A stretch of DNA of 64,000 nucleotides from contig CANHCQ010000012.1 of assembly GCA_947459215.1 (NCBI GenBank), positions 37,910 to 101,909 of the forward strand. The letters are read 5' to 3'. Of the stretch, positions 37,271-48,595 are shown one piece after another. The position numbers and the translations under genes were made by a program. This DNA is from Phycisphaerales bacterium (lineage in GTDB: Bacteria > Planctomycetota > Phycisphaerae > Phycisphaerales > UBA1924). Each line of letters starts with the position of its first letter. The stretch's first letter is position 1. The notes below the pieces were generated by a model. It searched no databases. It was not told the DNA's origin and saw nothing but the letters and a program-made list of their open reading frames with translations.

Positions 37271-38104
37271 ATGAGGCCCATCAGGCCACGCCAACCCGGT
37301 GAGAAGCCAGGATCGTCCAAGCGGCCTGGCGGCCGCCCTGCGAATCCGCCTCGTGCGGCTCGCGGAGAGCGCTCGCAGCATCTAGAGAGCATCGACGCTC
37401 CGATGCCGATTCTCACAACGACCCTCTGGGAGTTTCCCAGCCAGCACTATGTCGGGTCTGATGGCTCACGCATGCAGGGGGACAAACGCTACATCGGCGC
37501 CAGCCCGTCATGGGTGATCTGGCAACTGCTGCAACGCTACACCAAGCCGGGCGACACCGTGCTCGACCCGATGGTCGGCAGCGGCACCACGATCGATGTG
37601 TGCCGCGATACGGGTCGGGTCGGTATCGGCTTCGATCTCGCGCCGTCGCGAGCTGACATCCGCCAGGGCGATGCCCGCAAGATCAACGTGCCGAACGCGA
37701 GCGCGGACTTTGTGTTCGTGGATCCGCCGTATTCGACGCATGTTGATTACTCGGACAACGCGGCGTGCATCGGCAAGCTCGACGCCCTTGGAGATGATCA
37801 CGGTCGTGCGTACTTCCAGTCGATGCGGCAGGTCATCCGCGAGATCGCACGCGTCTTGAAACCGGGCGCTCACATGGGGCTGTATGTCAGTGACTCGTTC
37901 CGCAAGGGCCGTGGCTTCTCGCCGATCGGCTTTGAGCTTTTCGCGATGATGCGAGAAGTCCTTGATCCCGTGGACATCATCGCGGTTGTCAGGCACAACC
38001 AGAAGCTTGATCGGGGTAACTGGCACAAGGCGGCGGAAGAGGGCAATTTCTTCCTGCGTGGGTTCAATTACCTGTTCATCATGCAAAAGCCGAGCCGCGG
38101 GTGA
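37271..38104 (+). CDS. Orphan DNA methyltransferase-like protein (N4/N6 type)
   Basis: A 277-residue AdoMet-dependent amino-methyltransferase. Motif I is TVLDPMVGSGTTIDVC, followed by VGIGFDLAPSRADI; motif IV is FVFVDPPYSTHVDYSD (DPPY). C-terminal WHKAAEEGNFFLRGFNYLFI is family-like. No restriction enzyme or specificity subunit is next to it. Residues 1-44 are a basic Pro/Arg/Gly-rich extension; a start at 37403 (MPILTTTLWEF) would remove it and may be correct. It lies 24 bases after the DHH phosphoesterase and may share its transcript. Target sequence unknown; an RNA target cannot be excluded. Confidence 0.85.
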   Translation: MRPIRPRQPGEKPGSSKRPGGRPANPPRAARGERSQHLESIDAPMPILTTTLWEFPSQHYVGSDGSRMQGDKRYIGASPSWVIWQLLQRYTKPGDTVLDPMVGSGTTIDVCRDTGRVGIGFDLAPSRADIRQGDARKINVPNASADFVFVDPPYSTHVDYSDNAACIGKLDALGDDHGRAYFQSMRQVIREIARVLKPGAHMGLYVSDSFRKGRGFSPIGFELFAMMREVLDPVDIIAVVRHNQKLDRGNWHKAAEEGNFFLRGFNYLFIMQKPSRG

Positions 38105-38531
38105 TCGCCTCGCGGATCGCACTCGGAATCGCCACCTTTCGCCCCGCCGCGTAGTCGTATGTCACGATCTTGCCCCGCCCGACCGCGGCGACGCCCTGGG
38201 TCTGACCGTGCGTTTTGCTGCGGATGCTGTGCGCGAGCGTGAAGCGGTCCGCCTCGATCGCCACCAGCTTCGTGCCCATCACAATCGTGTCCGGGAAGAC
38301 CAGCGGCACGCGGAAGCGGGATTCCATGGCTTGAAGGATGAACCCCACGCCGTCGGCGGCTTTGAGCTGGGAACAGCCGGCCTTCCGTAGGAAGTCGATT
38401 CTCGCGATCTCGAAGTAGCGGAAGTAGACGACGTTGTTGACGTGCCCGAGCGCGTCCATCTCGCCCCAGGCGATGGGGATCTCGATGGTCGTGCTCGGTG
38501 GGTCGGCGATGGTGGCGGCCAGTTGTGTCAC
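38079..38531 (-). CDS. Acyl-CoA thioesterase (4HBT hot-dog fold)
   Basis: A roughly 150-residue hot-dog thioesterase. IAWGEMDALGHVNNVVYFRY includes the catalytic Asp and the HVNN/YxRY of the 4-hydroxybenzoyl-CoA thioesterase family. It probably cleaves acyl-CoA; the substrate is unknown. The end overlaps the methyltransferase gene by 26 bases tail-to-tail. I use a GTG at 38531 with GGAG upstream; a GTG at 38570 would add 13 residues. Close to acnA on the same strand but separated by a gap and hairpin. Confidence 0.87.
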   Translation of the reverse strand: MTQLAATIADPPSTTIEIPIAWGEMDALGHVNNVVYFRYFEIARIDFLRKAGCSQLKAADGVGFILQAMESRFRVPLVFPDTIVMGTKLVAIEADRFTLAHSIRSKTHGQTQGVAAVGRGKIVTYDYAAGRKVAIPSAIREAITRGSAFA

Positions 38532-38638
38532 GGCTCGGCTCCGAAGCACCACTCGAAGGAGAACGCGCACACCTCGATCTCACAAGCCGTTCGGTCGGCA
38601 GCAAGGATCGTGACGGACGCGTTGACGTATCCGCAAAC

Positions 38639-38670
38639 ACGACCACGGCCTCCGAGCAGGCCGTGGTCGT
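38639..38670 (-). terminator. Hairpin terminator of acnA
   Basis: ACGACCACGGCC and GGCCGTGGTCGT form a perfect 12-bp stem with an 8-base loop, 11 bases past the acnA stop; on the minus strand a short T tract (GTGTTTG) follows. Confidence 0.7.
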
Positions 38671-38680
38671 GGCACATGGA

Positions 38681-41461
<2,781 letters not shown>

Positions 41462-41730
41462 GATGGTCCCTTTCGTGAAGCCGAAGGCGTCGTGCCGAGC
41501 GGCGTGAGGAGGTTGCGAGGCGGTCTCGAACGCACAACCCTAGCCGTGCATCGGCATGAATCGAATCGATTGTGATATGCGTCTATATAAATGCAAGTTA
41601 TGCAGCTAGCGTCGCGGATTCGCGGCTCCGGGCCATGCCCGATGGTCCGTCCGAGGACGAGCGCCCTCGCACTGCCGAACCGCCGAACCGGTCCAGCAGT
41701 GGCACCCGACCACGTCCATCCGTTGCCGCC

Positions 41731-42384
41731 TCAGCTCGTGGCCTCACGGGTGGCGTTGACAAATCTTCGCAGCTTTTCGGCATCGAGGCGGCCGTTGGTT
41801 CGAACGCCAGAGCACAGATCCAGCCCGAATGGCCGAACGGACTGCACGGCGTCTTGAACGTTCTCTTCCCGCAACCCGCCTGCTAGGAACACCGGCACCT
41901 GAACGCTTCGCACGAGCGCCGCCGAGACTGACCAGTCGTGCGTGCGTCCGGTGCCGCCCAGTTCCTTGATGGCCGCGTTGGGCCGGCCGCTGTCGAGCAG
42001 GATCGCGTCCACGTGCGGCTCGGCCTCGTGGGCCTCGTCGAGCGCCCCGCGGTCCTGTACGTGGATCACCTGCACGATCTTCACGTTGGGCAGCTCACGC
42101 CGGATCTCGGCGTACGTGCCCGGCTCCACCGTGTCCACCAGTTGCACGGTGCGGCAACCCGTTCGTCGCAGTTGATCGATGATCCCCGCCGCGTCGCTGC
42201 GGCACGTCAAGAGAAACGTGTCCACGCCCGGCGGCACGGTTCGCGTGATCTCTGCGATCAACTCCTCTGAGATCGGGCCCGGGCCGCTGGGCATCGCGGA
42301 GACCAATCCGAGCGCGTGAGCACCCGCGGCCACCGCGATCCGGGCCTCTTCGACCGACGAGATGCAGCACACTTTCAACCGCAC
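41731..42384 (-). CDS. trpF: Phosphoribosylanthranilate isomerase-like protein
   Basis: A 217-residue TIM-barrel protein of the TrpF family, which opens the ribose of N-(5-phosphoribosyl)anthranilate in tryptophan synthesis. Family blocks: LKVCCISSVEEARIAVAAGA at the N-terminus, VDTVEPGTYAEIRRE, VDAILLDSGRP, PVFLAGGLREENVQDAV and LDLCSGVRTNGRLDAEKLR. Two blocks deviate: the usual KICGI reads KVCCI, and SSGVE reads CSGVR. The catalytic cysteine (second position) is kept. I use the GTG start at 42384 because the conserved strand begins there. It follows the DUF6263-like gene by 17 bases. No other trp gene is near, so a related sugar isomerase remains possible. Confidence 0.82.
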   Translation of the reverse strand: MRLKVCCISSVEEARIAVAAGAHALGLVSAMPSGPGPISEELIAEITRTVPPGVDTFLLTCRSDAAGIIDQLRRTGCRTVQLVDTVEPGTYAEIRRELPNVKIVQVIHVQDRGALDEAHEAEPHVDAILLDSGRPNAAIKELGGTGRTHDWSVSAALVRSVQVPVFLAGGLREENVQDAVQSVRPFGLDLCSGVRTNGRLDAEKLRRFVNATREATS

Positions 42385-42401
42385 GGGCCGACGATAGACG
42401 C

Positions 42402-43499
42402 TTACTTCCTCGGCTTCTCCGGGCCGGTGTCGGGCAGGCGTTCCAGCGTGACCTTCTGGGTCTGGTTCAACGGCACGGTCTGCTGTCCGAGCTTCAGCTC
42501 CGCTCGGAGCTCCTGCTTGGACTGCATGGACGTGGGGAAGCCGTCTTTCTGATCCCACACGGTCGATCCGCTGTAGGCGGCCTTGCTGAGCTTGAGGCCG
42601 CCCGCGCCGGGGCTTGGTTCGTCGCGTGGCTTCAGTTCGCCCGCGAAGGCGATCTTGCCCGTGTCGCCGCGGACGTCTGACAAGCGGTAGTCGGTGCGCA
42701 GCGAGGTGTCTCCGATGGGGAAGACGTTCATCGTGGTGCCGCTCGACCAGGACTCGCCGGGCTTGGCGTGGGGCTTGCCGGGTGTTCCGACGATCGACTT
42801 GAAGAGTTCTCGCAGCGGCGTGGTGCCGCCGACTTGCATCATCGCTTCGGGCGCCATGGGGTTGAGGGCCCGCACCAGCATCTCGCCGTGCTTGACGTCG
42901 ACGACGTTGCCGTCGCGATCGACGGTCAGAGTCAGTTTCTTGCCCACCATGGGACGCAAGGTCTCTTCGAGCGACGGGGGCTGGGCGAGCGCGTCGAGCC
43001 CGGAAAGCGGGTCGTTGGTCGAAGCGGGCTTGGAGTTCTTGGCGTTCTTCTTGGGGGCGGGCTTGGAGCTGTCAAAGGTTTCGTCGACGCCCGGGCCTTG
43101 CACGTGCGACTTGATGCTCTCGAAAACGACGTCGACCTCGGAGGTTTCGTCGCCGACCTTGACCGGCCGGAACACGAGCACGAACTCCTGCTTGGTGTTC
43201 ATGTCGCTGTCGTTTTTTGGCGTTGCGGGCTTCTTGGCGGGCTCGTCCGTTTCCGCGAGCAGGTCCGGGCGGCTCTCGCGGCTTTCCAGGTTGAGCTTCA
43301 CGCGGCGGTCCTGGCCCATGCGGAACTTGGGCCGCAGATCGAACGAGCCGCTGGGGATCTCAACTGGCGACTGGGGCGACTTGGGGGGCACGGGTTCGCG
43401 GGGTGCCGGCTCAGCCGTCGCGGGAAGTGTGAGCAGCCCTGTGAGCGTGCTGAGCACGAGAACTCGAACCAAGCCGATACGAAGCCGATGCTCCGTCAT
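42402..43499 (-). CDS. DUF6263-like secreted protein
   Basis: A 365-residue exported protein with a signal peptide (RVLVLSTLTGLLTLPATAEP, cleavage near residue 30). The mature part starts Pro-rich. A central charged, Lys-rich insert (about 90-170) separates two beta-rich halves. KLTLTVDRDGNVVDVKHGE, LFKSIVGTPGKPHAKPGESW and the later MQSKQELRAELKLGQQTVPL recall the DUF6263 (lipoprotein-like, periplasmic) family. The function is unknown. It stands between rplS and trpF on the same strand. Confidence 0.72.
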   Translation of the reverse strand: MTEHRLRIGLVRVLVLSTLTGLLTLPATAEPAPREPVPPKSPQSPVEIPSGSFDLRPKFRMGQDRRVKLNLESRESRPDLLAETDEPAKKPATPKNDSDMNTKQEFVLVFRPVKVGDETSEVDVVFESIKSHVQGPGVDETFDSSKPAPKKNAKNSKPASTNDPLSGLDALAQPPSLEETLRPMVGKKLTLTVDRDGNVVDVKHGEMLVRALNPMAPEAMMQVGGTTPLRELFKSIVGTPGKPHAKPGESWSSGTTMNVFPIGDTSLRTDYRLSDVRGDTGKIAFAGELKPRDEPSPGAGGLKLSKAAYSGSTVWDQKDGFPTSMQSKQELRAELKLGQQTVPLNQTQKVTLERLPDTGPEKPRK

Positions 43500-43579
43500 T
43501 TTTTGGCCTCCGCGGGACCGCCATTCGCTACGCGGCGAGCGCCCCGGAGTTGCATCGACCTCGGAACCGTGGGCGCAAG

Positions 43580-43606
43580 AAAAAGCCCGGCGGGTTCGCC
43601 GGGCTC
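43580..43606 (-). terminator. Terminator of rplS
   Basis: On the minus strand AGCCCGGCG-AACC-CGCCGGGCT is followed by TTTTTC, 40 bases after the rplS stop. A strong intrinsic terminator before the DUF6263-like gene. Confidence 0.88.
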
Positions 43607-43645
43607 AAGACATTCAGGCAGGGTGTCGTTCAGACTGGGGGCGAA

Positions 43646-44068
43646 TCAGGCCTTGGGGGCCGCGTCGGCCTTCTCGCCCGGGACCTCGATGTGCTTCATG
43701 CCGCGGCGGCGGTCGCGGAGGCGACGGCTCTTGCCCACGCGGTCGCGGAGGTAGTAGAGCTTGCTGCGGCGGGCGTCGCCGTGGCGGACGACTTCGATCT
43801 TGGCGATCAGCGGGCTGTTGACCGGCCACACGCGCTCAATGCCGACTTCGTCGACAACGCGGCGGACAGTAATCATGTCCGTCATGCCGCTGCCCGCGCG
43901 GGCGATGAGCACGCCGGAGTAGACCTGGATGCGCTCCTTGTCACCCTCGACGATGCGGTTGTGCACGTTGATCGTGTCGCCGATCGACAGAGAAGGCAGG
44001 TCCTTCTTCAATGCCGGGGCGTTGATGCTGGCGAGAATCGACTGCTGGCTCTTGGCGCTCTGGGACAT
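43646..44068 (-). CDS. rplS: 50S ribosomal protein L19
   Basis: Ribosomal large-subunit protein at the 30S-50S interface. The 140-residue product has the family blocks GDTINVHNRIVEGDKERIQVY, SGVLIARAGSG, TVRRVVDEVGIERVWPVNSP and KLYYLRDRVGKSRRLRDRR. The start at 44068 (MSQSAKSQQS) is followed by an N-terminal lead of about 20 residues not seen in the E. coli protein. It ends in an Ala/Lys tail. trmD and rimM, its usual neighbours, are absent. Confidence 0.97.
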   Translation of the reverse strand: MSQSAKSQQSILASINAPALKKDLPSLSIGDTINVHNRIVEGDKERIQVYSGVLIARAGSGMTDMITVRRVVDEVGIERVWPVNSPLIAKIEVVRHGDARRSKLYYLRDRVGKSRRLRDRRRGMKHIEVPGEKADAAPKA

Positions 44069-44253
44069 GGCTGACTCGCTATGAACTGGATTCGGAACCG
44101 TCCCGCCGAAACACCGAACGCCGAACACGGCCGCGGCTCTTCCGGCAGGGTCAAGATGATAGGGCGGGTCCTCAGGCCGGTCTAGCGGCTTCAGAGAGAG
44201 GCCTGGACCGAGCATGGGAAGCACGAAGGTTCCTCGGCAGTTCCGCCCGGCTT

Positions 44254-45003
44254 TCAATGTGCCATCTGCAGGGTAGCCCGGATCCGACGCAACTCCCCTA
44301 CCGCCGTGGTCGACCAGCCCTGACGCGACGCGGGTTCCTTGGCCTCGTCCCCCAGGCCGCTCGATCGCGACGCCCGCACCCGCTGCATCACCAACTCCCG
44401 CACTTCGGCGGCGTTCTGCATCCCGACGAGCAATCCAATGTTTCCGCCGCCACCAGGCGCGCCCGCGGCCGCGCTCCCACCGGCGGTCTCGACCTTCAGC
44501 GTGGCGATGCCGAAGTGCCGCTCGATGGGCCCTTGCATGATCTCCACGTTCTGGACGTTCTCGAACGTCAGCGTCATTTCGTGCGTCGTCCACACGCCGC
44601 TCCGCAGCCGCATGCTCCGATCGGTGATCACATACCACGTCGTGTCGTACGACAGTTGAATCACCAGATACGCGATCACGTCTGGAAGCACGATCAGCAC
44701 CAGCATCGGTACGGCGATGACAACACCCACGACTGGGAATCGCCAGGTCACGACCAGCCAGAAAATCACCAACGCCACGTCGACGAGCGACAGCCCGATC
44801 CAGAACCAGAACTTGCGATACCGCAGGTACGCTTCGCCGGGCTTGAGCTGCAGCGCTTCGCCGCCCGAGTTGCTTCCCACCGCCGTCGGCATCCGCGGCG
44901 GCTCGCGGGGCACCAGGAACAACCCGGTCACGACGCCCCAGACACCCTCATAGATCCACGAACCCGCACGCTCGATGGCGCCGGGCCTCCGATCGTCACG
45001 CAT
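44254..45003 (-). CDS. Bacterial PH-domain membrane protein (second of pair)
   Basis: A 249-residue membrane protein. Two helices (FWFWIGLSLVDVALVIFWLV, VVGVVIAVPMLVLIVLPDVIAYL) precede a bPH2-type domain with TTWYVITDRSMRLRSGVWTT, TLTFENVQNVEIMQGPIERH and FGIATLKVETAGG. The C-terminal part is Gly-rich, then helical. Start at 45003 overlaps the stop of the upstream PH gene by eight bases. Such YdbS/YdbT-like pairs are common in bacteria and of unknown function. Confidence 0.85.
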   Translation of the reverse strand: MRDDRRPGAIERAGSWIYEGVWGVVTGLFLVPREPPRMPTAVGSNSGGEALQLKPGEAYLRYRKFWFWIGLSLVDVALVIFWLVVTWRFPVVGVVIAVPMLVLIVLPDVIAYLVIQLSYDTTWYVITDRSMRLRSGVWTTHEMTLTFENVQNVEIMQGPIERHFGIATLKVETAGGSAAAGAPGGGGNIGLLVGMQNAAEVRELVMQRVRASRSSGLGDEAKEPASRQGWSTTAVGELRRIRATLQMAH

Positions 45004-45604
45004 GGTCGCCCCCGATTCTCCCGTCGATGGCCTTCTGCATCGCATCGATCCGCGCGTTTTGACGTTCAATTCCCTCGCGGATCTCGCGGAGCAGCGTCGT
45101 CACTTCGTCTGAAGTCTCCGTGGACCGACCATCCACCGAGGGCTGTGCCGTGCTCTCACCACGCGCCCCCCGCATCTTGATGTACAAGAAGTCCCGCAAC
45201 TGCTCCGCGTCCAGAACGCCCTCGATCTCCATCTGCGGCGAGACTCCCCCGGCCGCCGTCTGCAGTTGCACGCTCGCCAGCCCCAGCCACCGCTGGATGA
45301 TGTTCTTGGTGACGTGGATGTCCTGGATCCGCCGGTAGGTCAGGCTGATCTCTTGCCGCCACAGCCAGCCCCAACCCATCCAGACGCCCTCGTCGTCGAA
45401 GCGGTACCGCAGCGTGCGGAAGCGGACATACTGCACGAGAAACACGATCGGAAAAGCGATCAGGGTGAACGCCGAGGTGATCGCGTAGTACCGCAACAGG
45501 GCATCGTCGGGACGCGTGATCATCGACGCGTCAAAGTCGGCCACGGTCCCGTGCGGTACAGGATTCGACATCCGATTCGCAGTGCCTGCCTGCGTGCTCG
45601 TCAT
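44996..45604 (-). CDS. Bacterial PH-domain membrane protein (first of pair)
   Basis: A 202-residue membrane protein with one or two helices (YYAITSAFTLIAFPIVFLVQY) followed by a bPH2-type domain (TLRYRFDDEGVWMGWGWLWR, ISLTYRRIQDIHVTKNIIQR, LGLASVQLQTAAGG). After the domain a predicted coiled coil runs about 165-200 (TLLREIREGIERQNARIDAM). I choose 45604 (MTSTQAG), which has GGGAGG seven bases upstream; the frame is open to 45781 but the extra part is unlike the family. It overlaps the next gene by eight bases. Confidence 0.85.
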   Translation of the reverse strand: MTSTQAGTANRMSNPVPHGTVADFDASMITRPDDALLRYYAITSAFTLIAFPIVFLVQYVRFRTLRYRFDDEGVWMGWGWLWRQEISLTYRRIQDIHVTKNIIQRWLGLASVQLQTAAGGVSPQMEIEGVLDAEQLRDFLYIKMRGARGESTAQPSVDGRSTETSDEVTTLLREIREGIERQNARIDAMQKAIDGRIGGDHA

Positions 45605-46217
45605 GAGACCTCCCGTCGCTTGTTGGGCTTCGAAGCTTTGCGATTCCTCTTTCCGCCGCAGTAAACGGATGCGGAACGCTCGGATCCGCCACACGTGCAA
45701 TGCCCAAAGCCATCGCGTCGCGACGCACCAGCCAAGCCCAGTCGCGGCGTCCCGGATCCAGCGCCTCACGGACGTGCACACTGAATGTCACCCGCGTCTG
45801 CAAGCGGATGCCAGGGTCCCAGCTGAACCCTGCGCGAGGAGCCGGGCTCGGACCTCAAATCAGAATAGCGTCGGCAGAACCCCATAGATCAGCAGCGTTG
45901 TTGTCATTGAAGACGCCCCGAAAATCGCGGCGGTTGGCGTTGAGCGGAACGAATCGGCGTTCGTTTTCCAGTCCGCGAACCCGCGTTCTCGGGCGTGTAC
46001 GTCCAGGAAAGGTGCCCGCCGCAGCGTCCTGCGTGTGCCGTCGAGGTGTCCGGCCGATCTGCCTACCAGAAGTGTCAAGCCCGCGCGATTTCTGCAAGAC
46101 CCGACCTCAATCCAGACATTTAGCTGTGGAGAACGTGACAGAGCGTCCGTCCGGAGGGGAATAAGGTCCGGCGGTCCGGACTTCTGACGGCAGACGCGGA
46201 CTAGGCTACCACTCGGT
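45605..46217. other. Intergenic region before the sigma factor gene
   Basis: 613 bases. Open frames in both directions are Arg/Ser/Pro-rich and have no ribosome binding site. The region should carry the promoters for the PH pair (left) and for the sigma factor (right). I see no clear hexamers, hairpin or RNA gene. It could hide a small RNA. Confidence 0.5.
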
Positions 46218-46928
46218 ATGAGCTTCGAGGGATCCGACAAGAACCCCGCGAAGGCTGGTGGCCCCGCACAGAATGCACGGGGAGTCGCTTCATCGACGCC
46301 CGAGGAAGCTGTTTTGGCGGCGGGCCCGCAGGCCCGCTTGAGTCAGGAAGAGTTCGTTCGGCTGCTTGAGAAGTGCCGCCCTGCCCTGCTGATCGTGGCT
46401 TCGGCAGTTCTGGGAGACCGGCACGAGGCGGACGATGTGGTGCAGGAGGCCAGCTTGATCGGTCTTGCGTCGTTGGATCGATTCACGCCCGGCACGTCCT
46501 TTGAAGGCTGGATGTCGCAGATCGTCCGGAACGTTGGCCGCAATACTTCCAGAAAGCGGGCCCGAAACCCGGCTTCACCCTCGGGCCAGGAAATGATTGA
46601 CGCCCGAGCCGGGTCGAGTACCCATGTTCCCGTCGGTGGTGAGTTCAGGCAGCGGCGCGAGATCCCGATGACCGGCGACGGAAGAACCGCCAACCCCGCG
46701 ATCTTCGACGCCTCGGTGCACCGGGCCATTATGTCGCTCGATGAAGTTTCCCGGGTCTGCCTCCTATTGCGTACCGTCGGCGAGCTCTCCTACGCCCAGA
46801 TCGCGGCGATCACTGATCTCAACGAGAACACGGCGATGAGCCACGTCTTCCGCTCCCGCCGCCTTCTCCGCGAACGCATGTCGGCCCATTTCGACCAAAC
46901 CAACACCGAGGAGGATGGCAGCAGGTGA
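46218..46928 (+). CDS. ECF-type RNA polymerase sigma factor
   Basis: A 236-residue sigma-70-family factor of the extracytoplasmic type. Region 2 is in ALLIVASAVLGDRHEADDVVQE and the following SLDRFTPGTSFEGWMSQIVR (DAxxLxQ / FxxWL-like). Region 4 is in ELSYAQIAAITDLNENTAMS with HVFRSRRLLRERM. The linker between them is longer than usual. It overlaps the following gene by four bases (GTGA), so the pair forms a sigma/anti-sigma module. Confidence 0.9.
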   Translation: MSFEGSDKNPAKAGGPAQNARGVASSTPEEAVLAAGPQARLSQEEFVRLLEKCRPALLIVASAVLGDRHEADDVVQEASLIGLASLDRFTPGTSFEGWMSQIVRNVGRNTSRKRARNPASPSGQEMIDARAGSSTHVPVGGEFRQRREIPMTGDGRTANPAIFDASVHRAIMSLDEVSRVCLLLRTVGELSYAQIAAITDLNENTAMSHVFRSRRLLRERMSAHFDQTNTEEDGSR

Positions 46929-47716
46929 GCAAACTCTCGCCCGAACTCCTCGACGCGCTCGACCGCTATCTCGACGGCGCGATGTCGCCTTCCGAGCGAT
47001 CTGTATTCGAACAGGAGCTGGCGTCCTCGCTGGAGCTCCGCGTCGCACATGATCAGGCAGTCGTCATGCAGCGCGACATCGACGCATCGCTGCGGACACA
47101 GTTCTCCGCCGCGGCGCTTGATCTCAATACCGCGAAACGATCCCTGAGCGGGAATACGCGGGGCATCTCCGGCCCGCCACGTGCATTGCTATTCCCCAAG
47201 TGGCTCCCCCTGGCCGCCGCGGCGTTGATTGGCGTTGTCGGCCTCGTCGGGGTCTACTTCTTCTCTGGCGCCCGACCGAGCGGCGTTGTCGCCACGGTTC
47301 GCCCCACGCTCGCCGCCCTCTACAACGCCACCGTGGACGCCGGCTTCAAGCCCGAAGAGGTCTGCACGACCCGCGACAAGTTCGCCGACTGGCTGGGCAC
47401 AAAGTTCGGCGTGTCGCTCGCGCCCCGCGAGGAGCGCTCCGACATCACGCTCGTCGGATGGTCGTACTCCACAGCCATCTCGCCTTATACCGGCGTCCTG
47501 CTTGCCAAGTCCGGCGAACAACCCATCATCGTCGCGCTTGATATCAAGGTCCGCGAGTCCGGCAAGGGACCGCCAGCTTTCGGCGAGTTGCTCGCCGGCG
47601 GCAAGCCGCTCCATGTCCACAAGGTCGTGATCAACGGCCTGGCGCTTTACGAGGTCTCGCCTCTCGACACGCCTCGCATCATCGATAATCTCGAGCCCTA
47701 CACCCCGGGCAAGTAA
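46925..47716 (+). CDS. Probable membrane anti-sigma factor
   Basis: A 263-residue protein. Residues 1-75 resemble the cytoplasmic part of anti-sigma factors (LDRYLDGAMSPSERSVFEQEL). A single helix follows (WLPLAAAALIGVVGLVGVYFF), then a periplasmic domain of about 160 residues with VDAGFKPEEVCTTRDKFADWL. No zinc-binding HxxxCxxC motif is visible, so it is not a ZAS protein. The GTG start overlaps the sigma stop. Function by context and topology. Confidence 0.82.
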   Translation: MSKLSPELLDALDRYLDGAMSPSERSVFEQELASSLELRVAHDQAVVMQRDIDASLRTQFSAAALDLNTAKRSLSGNTRGISGPPRALLFPKWLPLAAAALIGVVGLVGVYFFSGARPSGVVATVRPTLAALYNATVDAGFKPEEVCTTRDKFADWLGTKFGVSLAPREERSDITLVGWSYSTAISPYTGVLLAKSGEQPIIVALDIKVRESGKGPPAFGELLAGGKPLHVHKVVINGLALYEVSPLDTPRIIDNLEPYTPGK

Positions 47717-47877
47717 TCACCGCCATGCAGCGGCTTCCGCTCGCATTGGTGCAATCACGCGCGAGTTCTCGGACATCTGCAGAGACTCACGAGCCCGCCA
47801 CGGCCCGACTTTCGCGGGATCGTCGCGACGAAACCCGCCGGCCCAAGGCCATTGTTCAAATCCACCCTTTTCCTCAT

Positions 47878-47913
47878 AGCGGGTACCGCGCCGTTGCGGG
47901 CCCGCTTCTTTTT
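47878..47913 (+). terminator. Candidate terminator of the sigma/anti-sigma operon
   Basis: AGCGGG...CCCGCT with an inner GCG-rich part, then TCTTTTTG. It is 161 bases after the stop. Confidence 0.5.
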
Positions 47914-48470
47914 GTCCGGGTTCCCGTGCCCGCTCAGCGTGGGCACGATCGTGCGAAACGGGTACTTCGCGCCCTGAATTCACATGCTGGAACCTTCGCG
48001 ATCTCGATCCAATCCGGCCTCGGCGCGATCCTCCCGTTCACGGTTCTCCAACGCCTCCGACGTAGTCGCCGACTCCCCGGACGGGTTCGGGTTGCGTACG
48101 CGGTCAAGCACCGCATCCAACGCGGAAATCTCAGGACCGGCGGGAACCGTCGATCGCTCGCCGCCACGCGATTTCTCCGGATCCCGATCCGCACGATCTT
48201 CGATACTGAGGGCAGACTCTTTTGGAGCTCCGTTGGACCAACGACGTGCTAACGCACGATCCGAATTCGGGCACTGTTCAGGACACGCGTGTGATGAGCG
48301 GTTCCGGCGGCCTCGACGGGACGCCCCAGTTCGCCGCGTATCGGCTCCCTCCGCCCGGAACCGCGAGCATGTCCGTTCCCTTTGTCACGGGGATCGCCAC
48401 CTGGCGTCAGACCACGAAATGCTGATCGCATCACAACAGGAGTGCGACTCAGGATTTTTTTTGATTTTGC

Positions 48471-48499
48471 GTTCACGCCATCGAGGGGATCTGTTACAC
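48471..48499 (+). promoter_or_regulatory. Candidate promoter of the PEP-CTERM-like gene
   Basis: TTCACG (48471-48476) and TACACT (48494-48499) with a 17-base spacer, preceded by a T tract. The 5' leader would be about 90 bases, and GAGGAGAG at about 48583-48590 is a strong ribosome binding site. Confidence 0.4.
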
Positions 48500-48595
48500 T
48501 CGGTCCGTTTCTGAAGTGCCGTCGCGCTCGGGGTTTCCGTCCCGATCGCCACACGAGGCGGCCACCCAGAATTGGTATCCGATTGAGGAGAGAAT

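Larger units (their letters stand above)
47717..48595. other. Long intergenic region between the anti-sigma gene and the PEP-CTERM-like gene
   Basis: 879 bases. Frames on the plus strand (47725-48252, 47984-48514) are Arg/Ser-rich, start from poor sites and do not look like proteins. A likely terminator is at 47878-47913 and a second hairpin (CGTGCCC...GGGCACG) at 47925-47947. The last 100 bases carry a candidate promoter (48471-48499) for the next gene. An unannotated small RNA or a pseudogene is possible. Confidence 0.5.

Noticed and set aside
43646..44638. Longer rplS reading (330 codons)
   Set aside because: The upstream part is Arg/Gly-rich and overlaps the PH-domain gene; L19 homology begins at 44068.
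48222..48425. A 67-codon frame in the long gap before the PEP-CTERM-like gene
   Set aside because: It looks somewhat protein-like but starts at TTG without a ribosome binding site and matches no family I can recognise.
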